Assembly (NCBI GenBank): GCA_963556495.2
Contig: OY747716.1
Location: 16,938,540 to 17,002,539 of the forward strand
Length of the DNA stretch: 64,000 nucleotides
Direction of reading: 5' to 3'
Source of the DNA: Valencia hispanica
Lineage: Eukaryota; Chordata; Actinopteri; Cyprinodontiformes; Valenciidae
Part shown: positions 33,357-44,397 of the stretch, piece by piece
How positions within the stretch are numbered: position 1 is the first letter of the stretch
Layout: the number at the start of each line of letters is the position of its first letter
Program-made: the position numbers and the translations under genes
The notes under the pieces: generated by a model
The model's input: the letters and a program-made list of their open reading frames with translations, nothing else
Databases searched by the model: none
What the model was told of the DNA's origin: nothing

Positions 33357-33359
33357 ATT

Positions 33360-33433
33360 CATGCGTGGGTTCCCTCCGGGTAGTCCAGCTTCCTCCCACA
33401 GTCCAAAATTATGACTGTTAATTGGTCTCTCTA
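33360..33433 (+). mobile_element. SINE family 1 (split copy), segment 2
   Basis: 'catgcgtgggttccctccgg', 'cttcctcccacagtcc' and 'ttggtctctctaa' are the SINE body continuing from 29448. It is cut again at 33434. Confidence 0.8.
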
Positions 33434-34100
33434 AAGCCCCTTTCAAACAGGCAATGAAAAATGGTATTTTCCAGACTTCGTTTGCTTTGCTTTTGAGTCT
33501 GAACGCAATCTTCCAGACTTTATCCGAATACCCTTTACCGGTAATTTTACTGATGAAGACCTAGTAACAAGAGCGGACTTTTCGCGGTATGGTGTTTCAT
33601 TCAGATTATCAGGAAATGTTCTGGAAAAGCTGGAGGGGTGTGGGGTGGTGGGGAAAAGGAGAGGGGGGCAGGGAACGCTGTGAGTGCACACATTGATGAC
33701 GTATAAATGTCACATGAACGGCAGTGCATAGGAACTCGGCTTCTTAAGCTTCTTCATCGATGTCTCTTAAGCGTTTCCATGTGCGCAAAATTGCACACAT
33801 CACAAAGACGAGCACTGTGAGTAAATCTGCTGTTTCGTCAGCCATCTTTGCAATAATCCCTTTGTCTGGGGAAATGACGTGTACGCCCGCCGCACAAGAT
33901 TGACGTCATACCCACATACAACCCCTCACTCCCCCACCCCCAGACATTCATCAGAATCTTACGACACATTTCTTGCTTTGTGAAAACAGCCGAAAGACAA
34001 TGCTCTGTAAAAAAGTGGTGTATTTGAAAACTCAACTCCGGTTAAAGACCAGATGGAATTGACCGCAAATATTCGAGAACTTCTGTCTAAAAAATGGCTT
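33434..34100. mobile_element. 0.67-kb Harbinger-like MITE in the same SINE
   Basis: The insert starts aagcccctttcaaacagg. Its right end, read as reverse complement, is aagccattttttagacag, an imperfect inverted repeat. It sits between a 3-bp TAA on the left and TAT on the right, where the SINE would read through 'ctctctaaatt'. A 3-bp TWA duplication and this size suit PIF/Harbinger MITEs. No coding frame. Assignment is tentative. Confidence 0.5.
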
Positions 34101-34172
34101 ATATTACACTTAGGTATGAGTGTGTTCATGTATGGTTATTTGTCTTGTGTGTCTCTGTGTTGCCGTGCAGAG
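34101..34172 (+). mobile_element. SINE family 1 (split copy), segment 3
   Basis: 'cttaggtatgagtgtgttc', 'ggttatttgtcttgtgtgtc' and 'tctgtgttgccgtgcag' resume the SINE body in register. The 3' tail with GGAT units is not present. Confidence 0.75.
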
Positions 34173-35488
34173 TTACAGTATGGACTTCACGGTGGTTCTT
34201 CTTGTAATTGAATGGCCAACACTGCAGTAATGTTGCAGACCGCCTGCAGTTGAATGAAACAACTGCAACCAAATTAAACCAACTTGTTTCAGATATTGTT
34301 TGTAGCTCCTCCCATGCTAATGGCACAAGCTGAACCCAGTGCCTGATGGGAGCTAGCTATTCTACATTCTACCCAAAATGTCATACTTTTTCCTGTCCTG
34401 TCCGTTCTCCTCTCCATACTTTTATGTATTGATGACAAATGAAAACAGAAGTACGATGATGACAATGTGGGTAATTTTTCTTTTTAAAAATCTTTCTTGC
34501 AATTTTAAATTTTATTAGTGGTAGGTTAGTCTGCCCGGACTCAGATAGCCTTGCCAAGACACACATCTTGAAGTAATGGATCCTATCATAGCTCAAAAGA
34601 CTGTGAAATGCATTCCACTCTTCAGATCTAAAGGGGGAAACGAGGTGACCCATATAATTTTTTTCCGTTGTTCTTTAAATTGACTAAATTAATTCCATTC
34701 ATTAGAGTCAAAGGGGGATGTTGGGATCTAATTTCCACAAATGAACTGAACAGACTGCATTCCCCAGCATTCCTAAGTGCCACGCACAGCGATGACATCA
34801 CAGACGACATCACAGGCCGAGGTTATGAAAGCCAGCAAAGGGCGGCAAAATTCGTGATTAAGCTTGGCTTTGCCGGCGGTAGGAGATGCTCTTCGTGACC
34901 CACTGGGCAGGAAAGAAATCCCTTTAAATCTTTGAAGTGCCCGCTGAACAGCCACCTTGCTTCTGTGTGTGCATCCAGAGCTTTGATGGCAGCAGAACTG
35001 TTCCAAGACAGTTCTTTAAGAAGATGGCCCGGCCATCTCCAATGTCCCCTTTGCGGTCTGCAACGAAACCGCATTTCCGTAGTTTCGTTGCGCATGCTGT
35101 AGAATAGCTGGGATTTATTGACGGAATGCTTTGGGTGTATGGTTAATCTGTTTTCCTAATAATACATATCAAAAAGAGAAGCTTTCTGTGCTTTGTCAGG
35201 TGTGTGTATGCAATTATTGTTCTACGGTGTTTGAACACACATTCTTCAGAAGTGACTAGGCGTCTGGTTCTTTTAATTTGCTCCTCATAAAGGAGCTGGT
35301 GCCCCGAACTTTTAATTAACTGATTAAAACTTGAACTTCATGGATAATTCTAATAATATTAAAATATTGATCTTAATTATTGTTAGTTTTGTAAACCAGA
35401 CATTAATCGCATTCACTGTGTCCCAATACTCTTAAAGGTGTTTTATGTGTTAACATTAGCAAGTCCACATGGTCACAACTTAATTGAA
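34173..35488. other. apparently single-copy intergenic DNA
   Basis: 34690-35100 is less AT-rich and unique in the window. It has a CRE-like tgacatca at 34793-34800 followed by a second gacatcac at 34805, and a perfect 10-bp inverted repeat at 35060-35091. Possible regulatory DNA. No exon is recognised. Confidence 0.35.
35060..35091. repeat. perfect 10-bp inverted repeat (hairpin)
   Basis: gcaacgaaac, 12-nt loop, gtttcgttgc. Confidence 0.9.
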
Positions 35489-35547
35489 TGGATGGATGGA
35501 TGGATGGATGGATGGATGGATGGATGGATGGATGGATGGATGGATGG
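35489..35547. repeat. (GGAT)n microsatellite
   Basis: About 15 perfect GGAT units. The motif is the tail type of SINE family 1, but no SINE body adjoins. Confidence 0.95.
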
Positions 35548-35691
35548 TCAGTGATAGATTTTCCAGCTCTAGTAGTATTTTCATAGTTTCTCAATTCTTT
35601 TTATTGTTTTATTGAAGCAACAGTAAGAACATTTGACTGCCTGCTTGTCATTAATATTCTCACTATATGTAAAGCTATCTTGAATAGTTTC

Positions 35692-35840
35692 CAGCGGTGC
35701 CCAAAGTCAGTCCTCAAGGGCCCTGTATCCACCATGTTTTAATTATTTCCCTGGTTCAGCACTGCTGAATCAAATCATGGTTCATTAGCAGACCTCTGTA
35801 GAACTTGAGCAGGTAGATGGACTGGAGTTGGACACCCCTG
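35692..35840 (+). mobile_element. hAT-type MITE, short copy
   Basis: Starts cagcggtgcccaaagtcag and ends ggagttggacacccctg, matching the better-preserved element at 49966-50204 but with an internal deletion. The flanking 8-mers (atagtttc and gaaccttc) no longer match well. Confidence 0.7.
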
Positions 35841-37342
35841 GAACCTTCCAAAAAAGGTACGGTCTTTGACTGCCATTTGAAAACTGATCTTGTTTTTGGC
35901 AAACACCTTGTTGCATTACCACGACCTTTTGGTAGTAGCAGTGCCTTAAAGAAATTATGCTAGCTTGCAGCAGCTCCAACTGATGGTGGCCTATCTACTT
36001 CCTGTTTATCACAGCTTTTTTGACCATTTAGGGCATCTCATAGACTGTGAATAAAGGATTTAACAATTACAGAAAAATAATTTTTCCTTGAATTTGAGAA
36101 TAATGAAATGAGACTGTGATATTACTGCGAATGTAGCATATCCCCAATGTGGCGCAGAGTGGGGGTATGCTAGATTAAAATTTTACACACTACATCTTAA
36201 TACAACCAAACTATACACAAGATCTGCACCTCAAAAACAACATGCACCTCTTCACAGGATTCTATGTGCAAAATGTGCAGAATGCTGGCAGCTTAGAGGC
36301 AGGAGAGAAGAAATAAATTGTGTTAACAGCCCACCTTATTTTAATCTGTCAAGATCTATAAATAATGTTAATTTGGTTAAAATTCATATTTAATTCGAGA
36401 GTAAGGAAAAGACTAAGGAATATGATGCATCTTAAACTGTGTAACTATAAATCTTCAGTTGATTAAATAAAACACTATCTTATTTTATACCTTAACCTGA
36501 TCCCTTATAGGGTAATTGTTAACCAAAATATAACACCGAGATGTTCAATAGACGCTTGAACTTGCAAAAAAAGTACTGTCATTGGAGCTCATTACAATAC
36601 TCACTTGAAGCTGTAATGGGACCACTATTTGATTGTGAAATTGTATCCTTTGCAAAACAAAAAAAGCACTATGCTCAACAATCAGAACAAACAGCAACAA
36701 TCTGTTTTTATTATCAATTTAGTTTGAATAAGGTTTTCTGAATACGGCTCTGTGAGAAAGGCTCTGTTGCAAAACAGAGATCAAATTTACTTTTATTCTA
36801 TTCATTTTCTCCTTTGCTTTCCCCTTTCCTGTCTTTCACTGATAAGCTCTCCTCACTGCAGAGCACAATGGCTCCATTGTACCAAACCACAGAGCTGATA
36901 ATGTTACGTGACATTAAGGGCAATGATGTTAGCTCCTATTCAGAGAGACATTTTTATTGGAATGTAGACTCACAAAGACTGCCATAATATTCAATGCTTT
37001 CTGAAATTAAGGATTCCAATATTAAACCAAATTATTACTGGGTTTCAGACTATTTCATTATCCGGCATGTCAGAAGATGTTTGGTTTCCAGATAAAGAAG
37101 ACTAAAGACTACATTATAAAGCAATATAAAGTTCTGAAGATAGAATTTAATGATGATTACCTTCATTGTCCTTTGTACCTGCACATATTGATTTGTTTAA
37201 CCAGGTTTCACCCACTGAGATCCCAAATCTCGTTTGCAAGGAAGACCTAGCCAAGACAGCAACAACACAGTTTAAATACAAAGATATCACAACAGAGAAG
37301 TAAATACAATACACAGAAACACAGTTAGCCTAAACTCTATAT
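35841..37342. other. AT-rich intergenic DNA, nothing recognised
   Basis: No supported gene, RNA or element. Confidence 0.45.
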
Positions 37343-37545
37343 AGGGATGTTTAACTCTAGTCCTCAAGAAATGATCTGCTTCAAAGCAGCTGAACTAATA
37401 GTTCAATTACCTTATCAGCATGGCTTCATCTTTTGTAGAGGCCTGAAAATAAACCAGTTATTTGATTCAGATGGGCTGAACCTGAGTAACATCCATAAAA
37501 GGCAGGAAAAAGGTTCTTAAGGACTCCATTTGGACACCTCTGATC
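37343..37545 (+). mobile_element. hAT-type MITE, decayed copy
   Basis: 'gtttaactctagtcctcaag' at the left and 'ggacacctctgat' at the right correspond to the two ends of the 49966-50204 family. The interior is diverged. Confidence 0.5.
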
Positions 37546-37559
37546 CAGTTTGTTGATCA

Positions 37560-38050
37560 GAGCGAAGGCACAGACAGCTACTAGAAAATGGTATGTTGAT
37601 TATTTTAATAAAAACAAAAACTGGCAGGTCTTGAAAAGAGGTACAGGATGAGGAGCATAAACAGAATCCCAGGTAATGTGACGGAACAGATGTCAAGTAT
37701 AGAAACAAAAGGTTCCTGCAATGAACAATGAAAAATCTGGAACTTAATCACTGAGGCAGGGTTGTAAGGTGACAAGAGAAGCAGATAAAGTAATCAGGGG
37801 AAATTTGGTCCAGCTGTGGCCAGGAGAAAGCAGGCCAGGCAAAGTGAGGGGGTAGACTTATTAACACGAAAGCTGCTGAACTGGGGGTCGAAGAATCAAG
37901 GAACAAAAAGGGACAAAGCCCGACAAGAATCTAAAATATATACATTAAAAACAATGCAAAGAACAGAACAAAATAATAAACTAAGAAATTAAACATCAAG
38001 GAATGACCCAAAAGATGACCAAATCCCAAGCACCCAAGGAAAATGGCAGG
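37560..38050 (-). repeat. LTR-like remnant
   Basis: Minus-strand text with 'ttttattaaaataatcaac', 'cctgggattctgtttatgc' and 'ctgattactttatctgc' resembles the R/U5-like ends of fish LTR elements, similar in style to 9900-10130. No coding region or second LTR. Confidence 0.3.
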
Positions 38051-38883
38051 GCTACTACGTTTTACAGTTTTTTGGGGAGATTGAAAACACTTCCAGCCAT
38101 CTCTGGTCCCTGAACCCCAAAAACTTCCTTCCCAAGTTCAGCTATCACTCTAGAAACCACAGTTTCTAAAGTATCCATTCAACAAAGATTTCAATTTCCT
38201 TGTGTCCATATCAAAAGAGATGACAAGTAAGAATTAATTTTACTAATGACTGAGGCACAGTTATTGACGAGTCATTTTTTCCAAGTCCAAGTTAAGTCTC
38301 AAGTCTTGCGCCCGAGTCAAAGTTCAAGTCTCATCTTGAAACTTAATGACTGAAATAAAACTTTTTTCATCAAATCCATAACATCTAGTCCACCTCTAAC
38401 CCTACTTGCTGTAGATTGGGATTTAAAATCAGTTCTGTTTTTCCTTAGGCCTAAATTATTATATGAACATTTGATGATTATCTTTAAATGCTTATTAAGA
38501 GGTATCTTTTAATCTTTTCACATTTATTTCCCGATCGAATACACAGCTAAAGGCTGATTTATATTATTTAAAGAAATTATCAAATGTCATACCATGTTAA
38601 AAATATGAAGAGGCATTTATACCCTAAGAAAAATAATAGAATAAAATCTGTCAATGTTGAATTTCTAAATGAATCAATGTCCTTTTTTGTCATTGTAATC
38701 ACCAGTTTAACACTAATTTATCCCTGTCTACACATAGTCCACTCCTGCATTATTTAATTCACCAAATAGGGTTTGAGGGGTTTTCTCCTCATAATGCTTA
38801 GCTGGAGAGTTTTTAATAATTTTGCGAAACCATTTTCTAAACCCCCATTCAAAACCACTGTTCTCAACTTTAACTAGTAAAGA
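38051..38883. other. intergenic DNA with a degenerate (AAGTC)n patch
   Basis: 38275-38350 contains a degenerate AAGTC/AAGTT repeat ('ccaagtccaagttaagtctc' and following text). Such patches occur in fish hAT-type MITEs, but no ends were found. The rest is AT-rich with nothing recognised. Confidence 0.4.
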
Positions 38884-39381
38884 TTTAAAGGGGGGGGGGT
38901 ATTATGCTTCTTCCAGGTACATATTACCCTTCTATAGCACACTCCAATCAAATTGTCACCTTAAGTCTTTTAAAAGTCCATCATATATCCACATCCACCT
39001 TAAAGATATGTACTTCCGTATTTGACGCCTTGATTTTCGCCTGTGCCTCTCCAAGACCCTCCTATTCTTTCTGACACTCCCCCTTCAGTTCGTCACATAC
39101 CGTGCATCATCGCAGCATGCACAGAGTCGGGGGAGCTCTGCAGCAGCGAGGCTCTCAGCTGAGTTCGTAAGGTCGGAGGAGGAGATGGGTGGAAAAGGCG
39201 GGGATAGGTGGGAGCAGGCGTTTCAGCAACCCGGAGAACTACCAGCAGAGACTCAAAGAATACTCTAACATGAGTGAATGGGTCAGAGCAACACTTCAGG
39301 CATGTTTTTAATGAGGGAAAGACAGGTTCTCAGGATATTAAGCTTCAGAAAGTCTACTTTGCATAATACCCCGATTTAAAT
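38884..39381. mobile_element. MITE with tttaaagggg/ccccgatttaaa ends
   Basis: Left end 'gatttaaaggggg' (G run 38889-38898) then 'tattatgcttc'. The right end complement reads 'atttaaatcggggtatta' then 'tgcaaag'. The inverted repeat is about 25 bp. TTAA occurs at both edges, as expected for a piggyBac-type target, but the repeat is imperfect. The interior (39040-39250) is GC-richer and non-coding. Confidence 0.6.
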
Positions 39382-39414
39382 TTAAGATATACATTACAAC
39401 ATAATGAACGAGGC

Positions 39415-39432
39415 AATGTGTAGTAAGTAAAT
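39415..39432. repeat. 18-bp target site duplication, left copy
   Basis: aatgtgtagtaagtaaat, identical to 42281-42298. Confidence 0.9.
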
Positions 39433-42280
39433 CTTCTTCTCTTTCGGCTTTTCCCTGTAGGGGTCACCACAACAAATCGGTCTCAATTTCTCGATCCTCA
39501 GCATTCTCTGCCCTCACACCAACTAACTTCATGTCCTCTTTCACCACATCCATAAATCTCATTTTTGGTCTTCCTCTTTGCCTCCTGCCTGTGGCTCCAA
39601 CTTCAGCATCCTTCTACGGATATAATCGTCGTCTCTCCTAGGAACATTTCCAAACCATCTCAGTCTGGCCTCATTGACTTCATCTCCACAACATCTAACA
39701 TTAGCTGTTCCTCTGATGTACTCATTCCTGATCCTATCCATCATCGTCACTCCTAAGGAGAATCTTAACATCTTGAGTTCTGCAACCTCCAGTTCTGCTT
39801 CCTGTCCTTTCCTAATTGGTACTGTCTCCAAACTATACATCGCTGGTCTCACTACCATCTTGTACACCTTTCCTTTCATTTTTGTTGAAACCCTTTTATC
39901 ACACATCAAACCTGACACTTTTCTCTCCCCATTCCACCCAGCTTGTACATGCTCCTTCACCTCTTTTCCACACTCTCAGTTGCTCAGGACCATTGACCCT
40001 AAGTACTTAAAGTCCTCTACCTTCTTTACTTCCACTCTCTGTAACTTCACCGTTCCGCTTGTGGATCTCTCATTTACACACGTATTCTGTTTTGCTGCGA
40101 CTAATCTTCATTCATCTCTTTTGCAGTGCATACCTCCACCTCTCTAGTTTTCATCCACCTGCACCATGCTCTCACCACAGATCATAATGTTATCTGCAAA
40201 CATTATAGTCCACGGAGACTCCTGTCTAACCTCATCTGTCAGCCTGCCATCACCAAAGCAAACAAGAAGGGGCTTAGAGCCGATCCGTGATGCAGTCCCA
40301 CCTCCACCTTCAACTCCTCTGTCACTCCACCAGTACACCTCACTGCTGTCTCACAGCTCTCATACATGTTCTCCCCCACTTTAACATACTTCTCTGCCAC
40401 TCCAGACAGCCTCATGCAATACCACCTCATGAAAAACCAGCACTAAAACACTTTTCCTCCATTCATCAGGCATCTTCTCACTCTTGCAGATCTTGTTGAA
40501 GAACCTAGTCAAAAACTCTATTGCCACCTCTCCTATGCACTTCCATACTTCCACAGGTATGTCATCAGAACCAACTGTCTTTCCCCTCTTCATCCTCTTC
40601 AAAGCTTTCCTCTCTTCATCCTCACTAATATCAGCTACTTTCTGATCCACAACAGTCACCTCTTCTACTCTACATTCTCTCTCATTCTTCTTATTCATCA
40701 GCTCTTAAAAGTACTCTTTCAATCTTCCCATCACACACTTGCACCTGTCAGTACATTTTTATCAATATCCTTAATCACCCTAACCTGTTGCACATCCTTT
40801 CCATCTCTATCCCTCTGCCTCACCAACCTATACAAATGTGTATCTCCCTTCTTACTGTCCAACTTAGCATACAGATAATCATACTCCCTTTGTTTGGCCT
40901 TTGCCACCTCTACCTTCACCATACGCCGCATCTCCCTATACTCCTGTCTACTCTCCTCAGTCCTTCTAGTGTCCCACTTCTTTTTAGCTAGCTTCCTTCT
41001 CTGTATATGCTCCTGGACTTTTCGTTCCACTAGCAAGCCATCTTATCTACTTTCCTTCTTCCAGATGACACACCAAGTACCCTCCAATCTGTCTCCCTAA
41101 ACACATTAGCTATAACTGTCCAGTTCTCTGGGATCACCTCCTGGCCACCAAGAGCCTGTCTCAACTCCTCCCTGCAAACCATTCAACACTCTTTGTTTAA
41201 GTTTCTACCACCTGGTCCACTGCTCTGCTTTTGTTCTCTTGAACTTCCTCAACTACAGTTTCATCCTACAGACCACAATTCTATGCAGTCTAGCTATACT
41301 CTCACCTTCTACTACCCTGCAGTCACTAATCCCCTTCAGATCACAACATCTACATAAGATGTAGTCCACCTGAGTGCTTCTACCCCCACTCTTATAAGTC
41401 ACCCTCTGTTCCTGCCTCTTCTGGAAGAAATTATTCAAAACAGACATTTCCATCCTTTTCATAAAGTCTACCACCATCTGTCCTTCTTCATTCCTATCCT
41501 GGATACTAAAATTACCCACCACTTTTCATCATCTCTGTTCACTTCACCAACATGTCCATTAAATTCTGCACCAATCACCGCCCTCTAAACTCTGGAGATA
41601 CACTGCATCAAAATGTAGTTCAGTCCAGAATTTCTACTTCTCTTCTAACTCACATCCTTCCTGTGGGGTAGAACCACTAACAAAAATGATAATTATTCCT
41701 TCCATTTCAAGCTTCAGACTCATCAGCCTCTCTGATACTCTTTTCACTTCCAGAATGTTCCCAATAAACTCCTCCTTCAAGATAAGTCCTACTACATTTC
41801 TCTTTCCATCGACACCATAATAGAACAATTTGAACCCTTCTCCTAAGCTTCAAGCCTTGCCACCTTTCCACCTGATCTCCTGAACACATATAATATCCAC
41901 CTTCCTTTCCTGCATCATGTCTACCAGCTCTCAAACTTTACCTGTCATATTCCCAAAATCCGAAGGCCCTACTCTTAATTCCACACACTGGGCTTGAATA
42001 TCCTCTTCTCTCTCTGCCTATACAACACGCCTTCCTCCTCTCCTCCATCGACCAACAGTAGTCCAGTTTCCACCGGGACCCTGTGGGTCAACAGCACCGG
42101 CGGTGGTTGTATTTATACCGGGCCTCGACCGATCCGGTATGGAGCTCATGTTTGTGATTCGGATATTTGATTTGACTTAGCTTTTATGGCTGATGCCGTT
42201 CCTGACACAACCCTCTGCATTTTTCCGGACTTGGGACCAGCACAAGAAATCACTGGATTGTGACCCCTTATGGTTCCATT
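39433..42280 (-). pseudogene. RTE-clade LINE (Expander-like), broken ORF
   Basis: Minus strand, bounded by a perfect 18-bp duplication. 5' leader 42280-42050 includes 'gtcgaggcccggtataaat'. Endonuclease pieces are at 41934-41253 (for example GNFSIQDRNEEGQMVVDFM, RSTQVDYILCR). A basic linker follows at 41036-40731. The RT is at 40698-40144 with KRGKTVGSDDIPVEVWK, GLHHGSALSPFLFALVM, and the active site as FADN (family FADD), so the second catalytic Asp is lost. The C-terminal segment is an open 133-codon stretch at 39960-39559 (RPAMYSLETV, RNEYIRGTANVRC, RLRWFGNVPRRD). Multiple frame changes and stops make it inactive. At 2.85 kb it is nearly full length with internal losses. It is an RTE-type partner that could have mobilised GGAT-tailed SINEs. 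Confidence 0.9.
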
Positions 42281-42298
42281 AATGTGTAGTAAGTAAAT
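42281..42298. repeat. 18-bp target site duplication, right copy
   Basis: aatgtgtagtaagtaaat, exact repeat of 39415-39432. Confidence 0.9.
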
Positions 42299-42540
42299 AA
42301 ATAAGTGCTAAACTTATGAACAGAACAGGAAGTATTTGTATTGTCACGGCTAGCTTAACAGCAAGAGAATGCCGGCGGTAGGTTATGTTTAAGTCATGAT
42401 CCCTGAGTGACCTTTCCGTTTTCATGTGTGCTGCTGTTCTGCTAGTTCTGTATTTATCTACTCATCTATGTAGAGCTTGGCATTTTTGTTTCATTCCTCT
42501 GTGTTAGTTTTCTGCTTTATTATCATCATGCATTTAGAAC
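42299..42540. other. intergenic DNA, possibly repeat-derived
   Basis: T-rich text with LTR-like flavour, nothing specific. The 'cttgtagaacacagacctcc' phrase at 42551 begins the Tc1-derived stretch. Confidence 0.3.
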
Positions 42541-42544
42541 TAGA

Positions 42545-42998
42545 AGAGCCCTTGTAGAACACAGACCTCCGCCAAGGCAGCTCAGCACTACATGAAGAGA
42601 GCTACTGGTCCCAGCTATCTTCATGTCATCGACCAGCTCCTTCCATGTAGTTCTGGGCTGATTCCTCACCTTTCTTATCATCAGTGATACCCCATGAGCT
42701 GAGATCTTGCATTGAGCCCTAGTCCAAGGGAGACTGCAGTCATCATTAGGCTCCTCCATTTTCTAACAATTGCTCCAACAGATGATCGATTTTCACTAAG
42801 CTGCCTGGCAATTGCCCCGTAGCCCTTTCCAGCCTTGTGGAGGTCTACAATTTTGTCTCTGGTGTCTTTTAACAGCTCTTTGGTCTTGCCCATGGTAGTA
42901 GTTGGAGTCTGACTGACTGTGGGGTGGACAAGTGTCTTTAACGAGCTCAGACAGGTGCTACTAATTATGATTAATAAGTGGAGTAAAGGTGGACTTTA
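42545..42998 (-). pseudogene. older Tc1 element, N-terminal transposase (left part, minus strand)
   Basis: The minus strand from an ATG at 42893 encodes [20 protein letters not shown] and [19 protein letters not shown], the paired-like helix-turn-helix of a Tc1 transposase. In another frame come [16 protein letters not shown] and RTTWKELVDDMKIAG. It is then lost: the DDE catalytic domain is absent. The leader (42994-42894) continues across the nested element to 44600-44854. The frame change and deletion make it inactive. Different subfamily from the nested Tc1. Confidence 0.8.
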
Positions 42999-43000
42999 TA

Positions 43001-43200
43001 CAGGTCCTTCTCAAAAAATTAACATATTGTGATAAAGTTCATTCTTTTCCATAATGTAATGATAAAAATTAAACTTTCATATATTTTAGATTCATTGCAC
43101 ACCAACTGAAATATTTCAGGTCTTTTATTGTTTTAAAACTGATGATTTTGGCATACAGCTCATGAAAGCCCAAAATTCCTATCTCAAAAAATTAGCATAT
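43001..43200 (+). repeat. left IR/DR terminal repeat of the young Tc1
   Basis: 200 bp; inner and outer 18-bp motifs at about 43183 and 43010. Confidence 0.9.
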
Positions 43201-43276
43201 TTCATCCGACCAATAAAAGAAAAGTGTTTTTAATATAAAAAAGTCAACCTTCAAATAATTATGTTCAGTTATGCAC

Positions 43277-44276
43277 TCAATACTTGGTCGGGAATCCTTT
43301 TGCAGAAATGACTGCTTCAATGCGGCGTGGCATGGAGGCAATCAGCCTGTGGAACTGCTGAGGTGTTATGGAGGCCCAGGATGCTTCAATAGCGGCCTTA
43401 AGCTCATCCAGAGTGTTGAGTCTTGCGTCTCTCAACTTCCTCTTCACAATATCCCACAGATTCTCTATGGGGTTCAGGTCAGGAGAGTTGGCAGGCCAAT
43501 TGAGCACAGTAATACCATGGTCAGTAAACCATTTACCAGTGGTTTTGGCACTGTGAGCAGGTGCCAGGTCGTGCTGAAAAATGAAATCTTCATCTCCATA
43601 AACCTTTTCAGCAGATGGAAGCATGAAGTGCTCCAAAATCTCCTGATAGCTAGCTGCATTGACCCTGCCCTTGATAAAACACAGTGGACCAACACCAGCA
43701 GCTGAGATGGCACCCCAGACCATCACTGACTGTGGGTACTTGACACTGGACTTCAGGCATTTTGGCATTTCCTTCTCCCCAGTCTTCCTCCAGACTCTGG
43801 CACCTTGATTTCCGAATGACATGCAAAATTTGCTTTCATCCGAAAAAAGTACTTTGGACCACTGAGCAACAGTCCAGTGCTGCTTCTCTGTAGCCCAGGT
43901 CAGGCGCTTCAGCCGCTGTTTCTGGTTCAAAAGTGGCTTGACCTGGGGAATGCGGTACCTGTAGCCCATTTCCTGCACACGCCTGTGCACGGTGGCTCTG
44001 GATGTTTCTACTCCAGACTTAGTCCACTGCTTCCGCAGGTCCCCCAAGGTCTGGAATCGGTCCTTCTCCACAATCTTCCTTAGGGTCCGGTCACCTCTTC
44101 TCGTTGTGCAGCGTTTTCTGCCACACTTTTTCCTTCCCACAGACTTCCCACTGAGGTGCCTTGATACAGCACTCTGGGAACATTCGTTCAGAAATTTCTT
44201 TCTGTGTCTTACCCTCTTGCTTGAGGGTGTCAATGATGGCCTTCTGGGCAGCAGTCAGGTCGGCAGTCTTACCCAT
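43277..44276 (-). pseudogene. Tc1-like DD34E transposase, single frameshift
   Basis: It would cut and paste the surrounding element at TA dinucleotides in the nucleus. The start ATG is at 44276 (MGKTADLTAAQKAII), giving the N-terminal helix-turn-helix. After KEISER the frame shifts near 44185, where about five bases seem missing compared with the family as I know it. The remainder is one long open frame to the stop at 43277. It includes the second DNA-binding helix region (SQSAVSRHLSGKS), a GRKR-type basic hook/NLS, and the complete catalytic triad: D in VLFSDESKF, D in FQHDLAPAHSAK and E in NSPDLNPIENLW, with exactly 34 residues between the last two. Ends FPTKY, as Tc1 proteins usually do. 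Only the frameshift visibly disables it. Confidence 0.92.
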
Positions 44277-44397
44277 GATTGCGGTTTTGAGTAATGAACC
44301 AGGCTGGGAGTTTTTAAAAGCCTCAGGAATCTTTTGCAGGTGTTTAGAGTTGATTCAGATGATTAGGTTAATAGCTCGTTTAGAGAACCTTTTCATG

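Larger units (their letters stand above)
29449..33359. mobile_element. 3.9-kb element with 174-bp terminal inverted repeats, inserted in a SINE
   Basis: 29453-29626 and the complement of 33183-33356 match over 174 bp at roughly 90% by eye, beginning gggttcaatatcatgcc and ending ctttgtctgcag. The ends align further as aa(g)tgggttc. The insert interrupts a SINE between two copies of catgc (29444-29448 and 33360-33364), a likely 5-bp target duplication. The interior holds a Tc1 3' remnant and an L2 LINE, both later insertions, an exon-like 31486-31555, a 151-bp tandem array, and 0.6 kb of non-repetitive sequence (32600-33180) whose right part echoes the inverted repeat. No transposase motif is recognised, so the superfamily is unknown. 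Confidence 0.75.
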
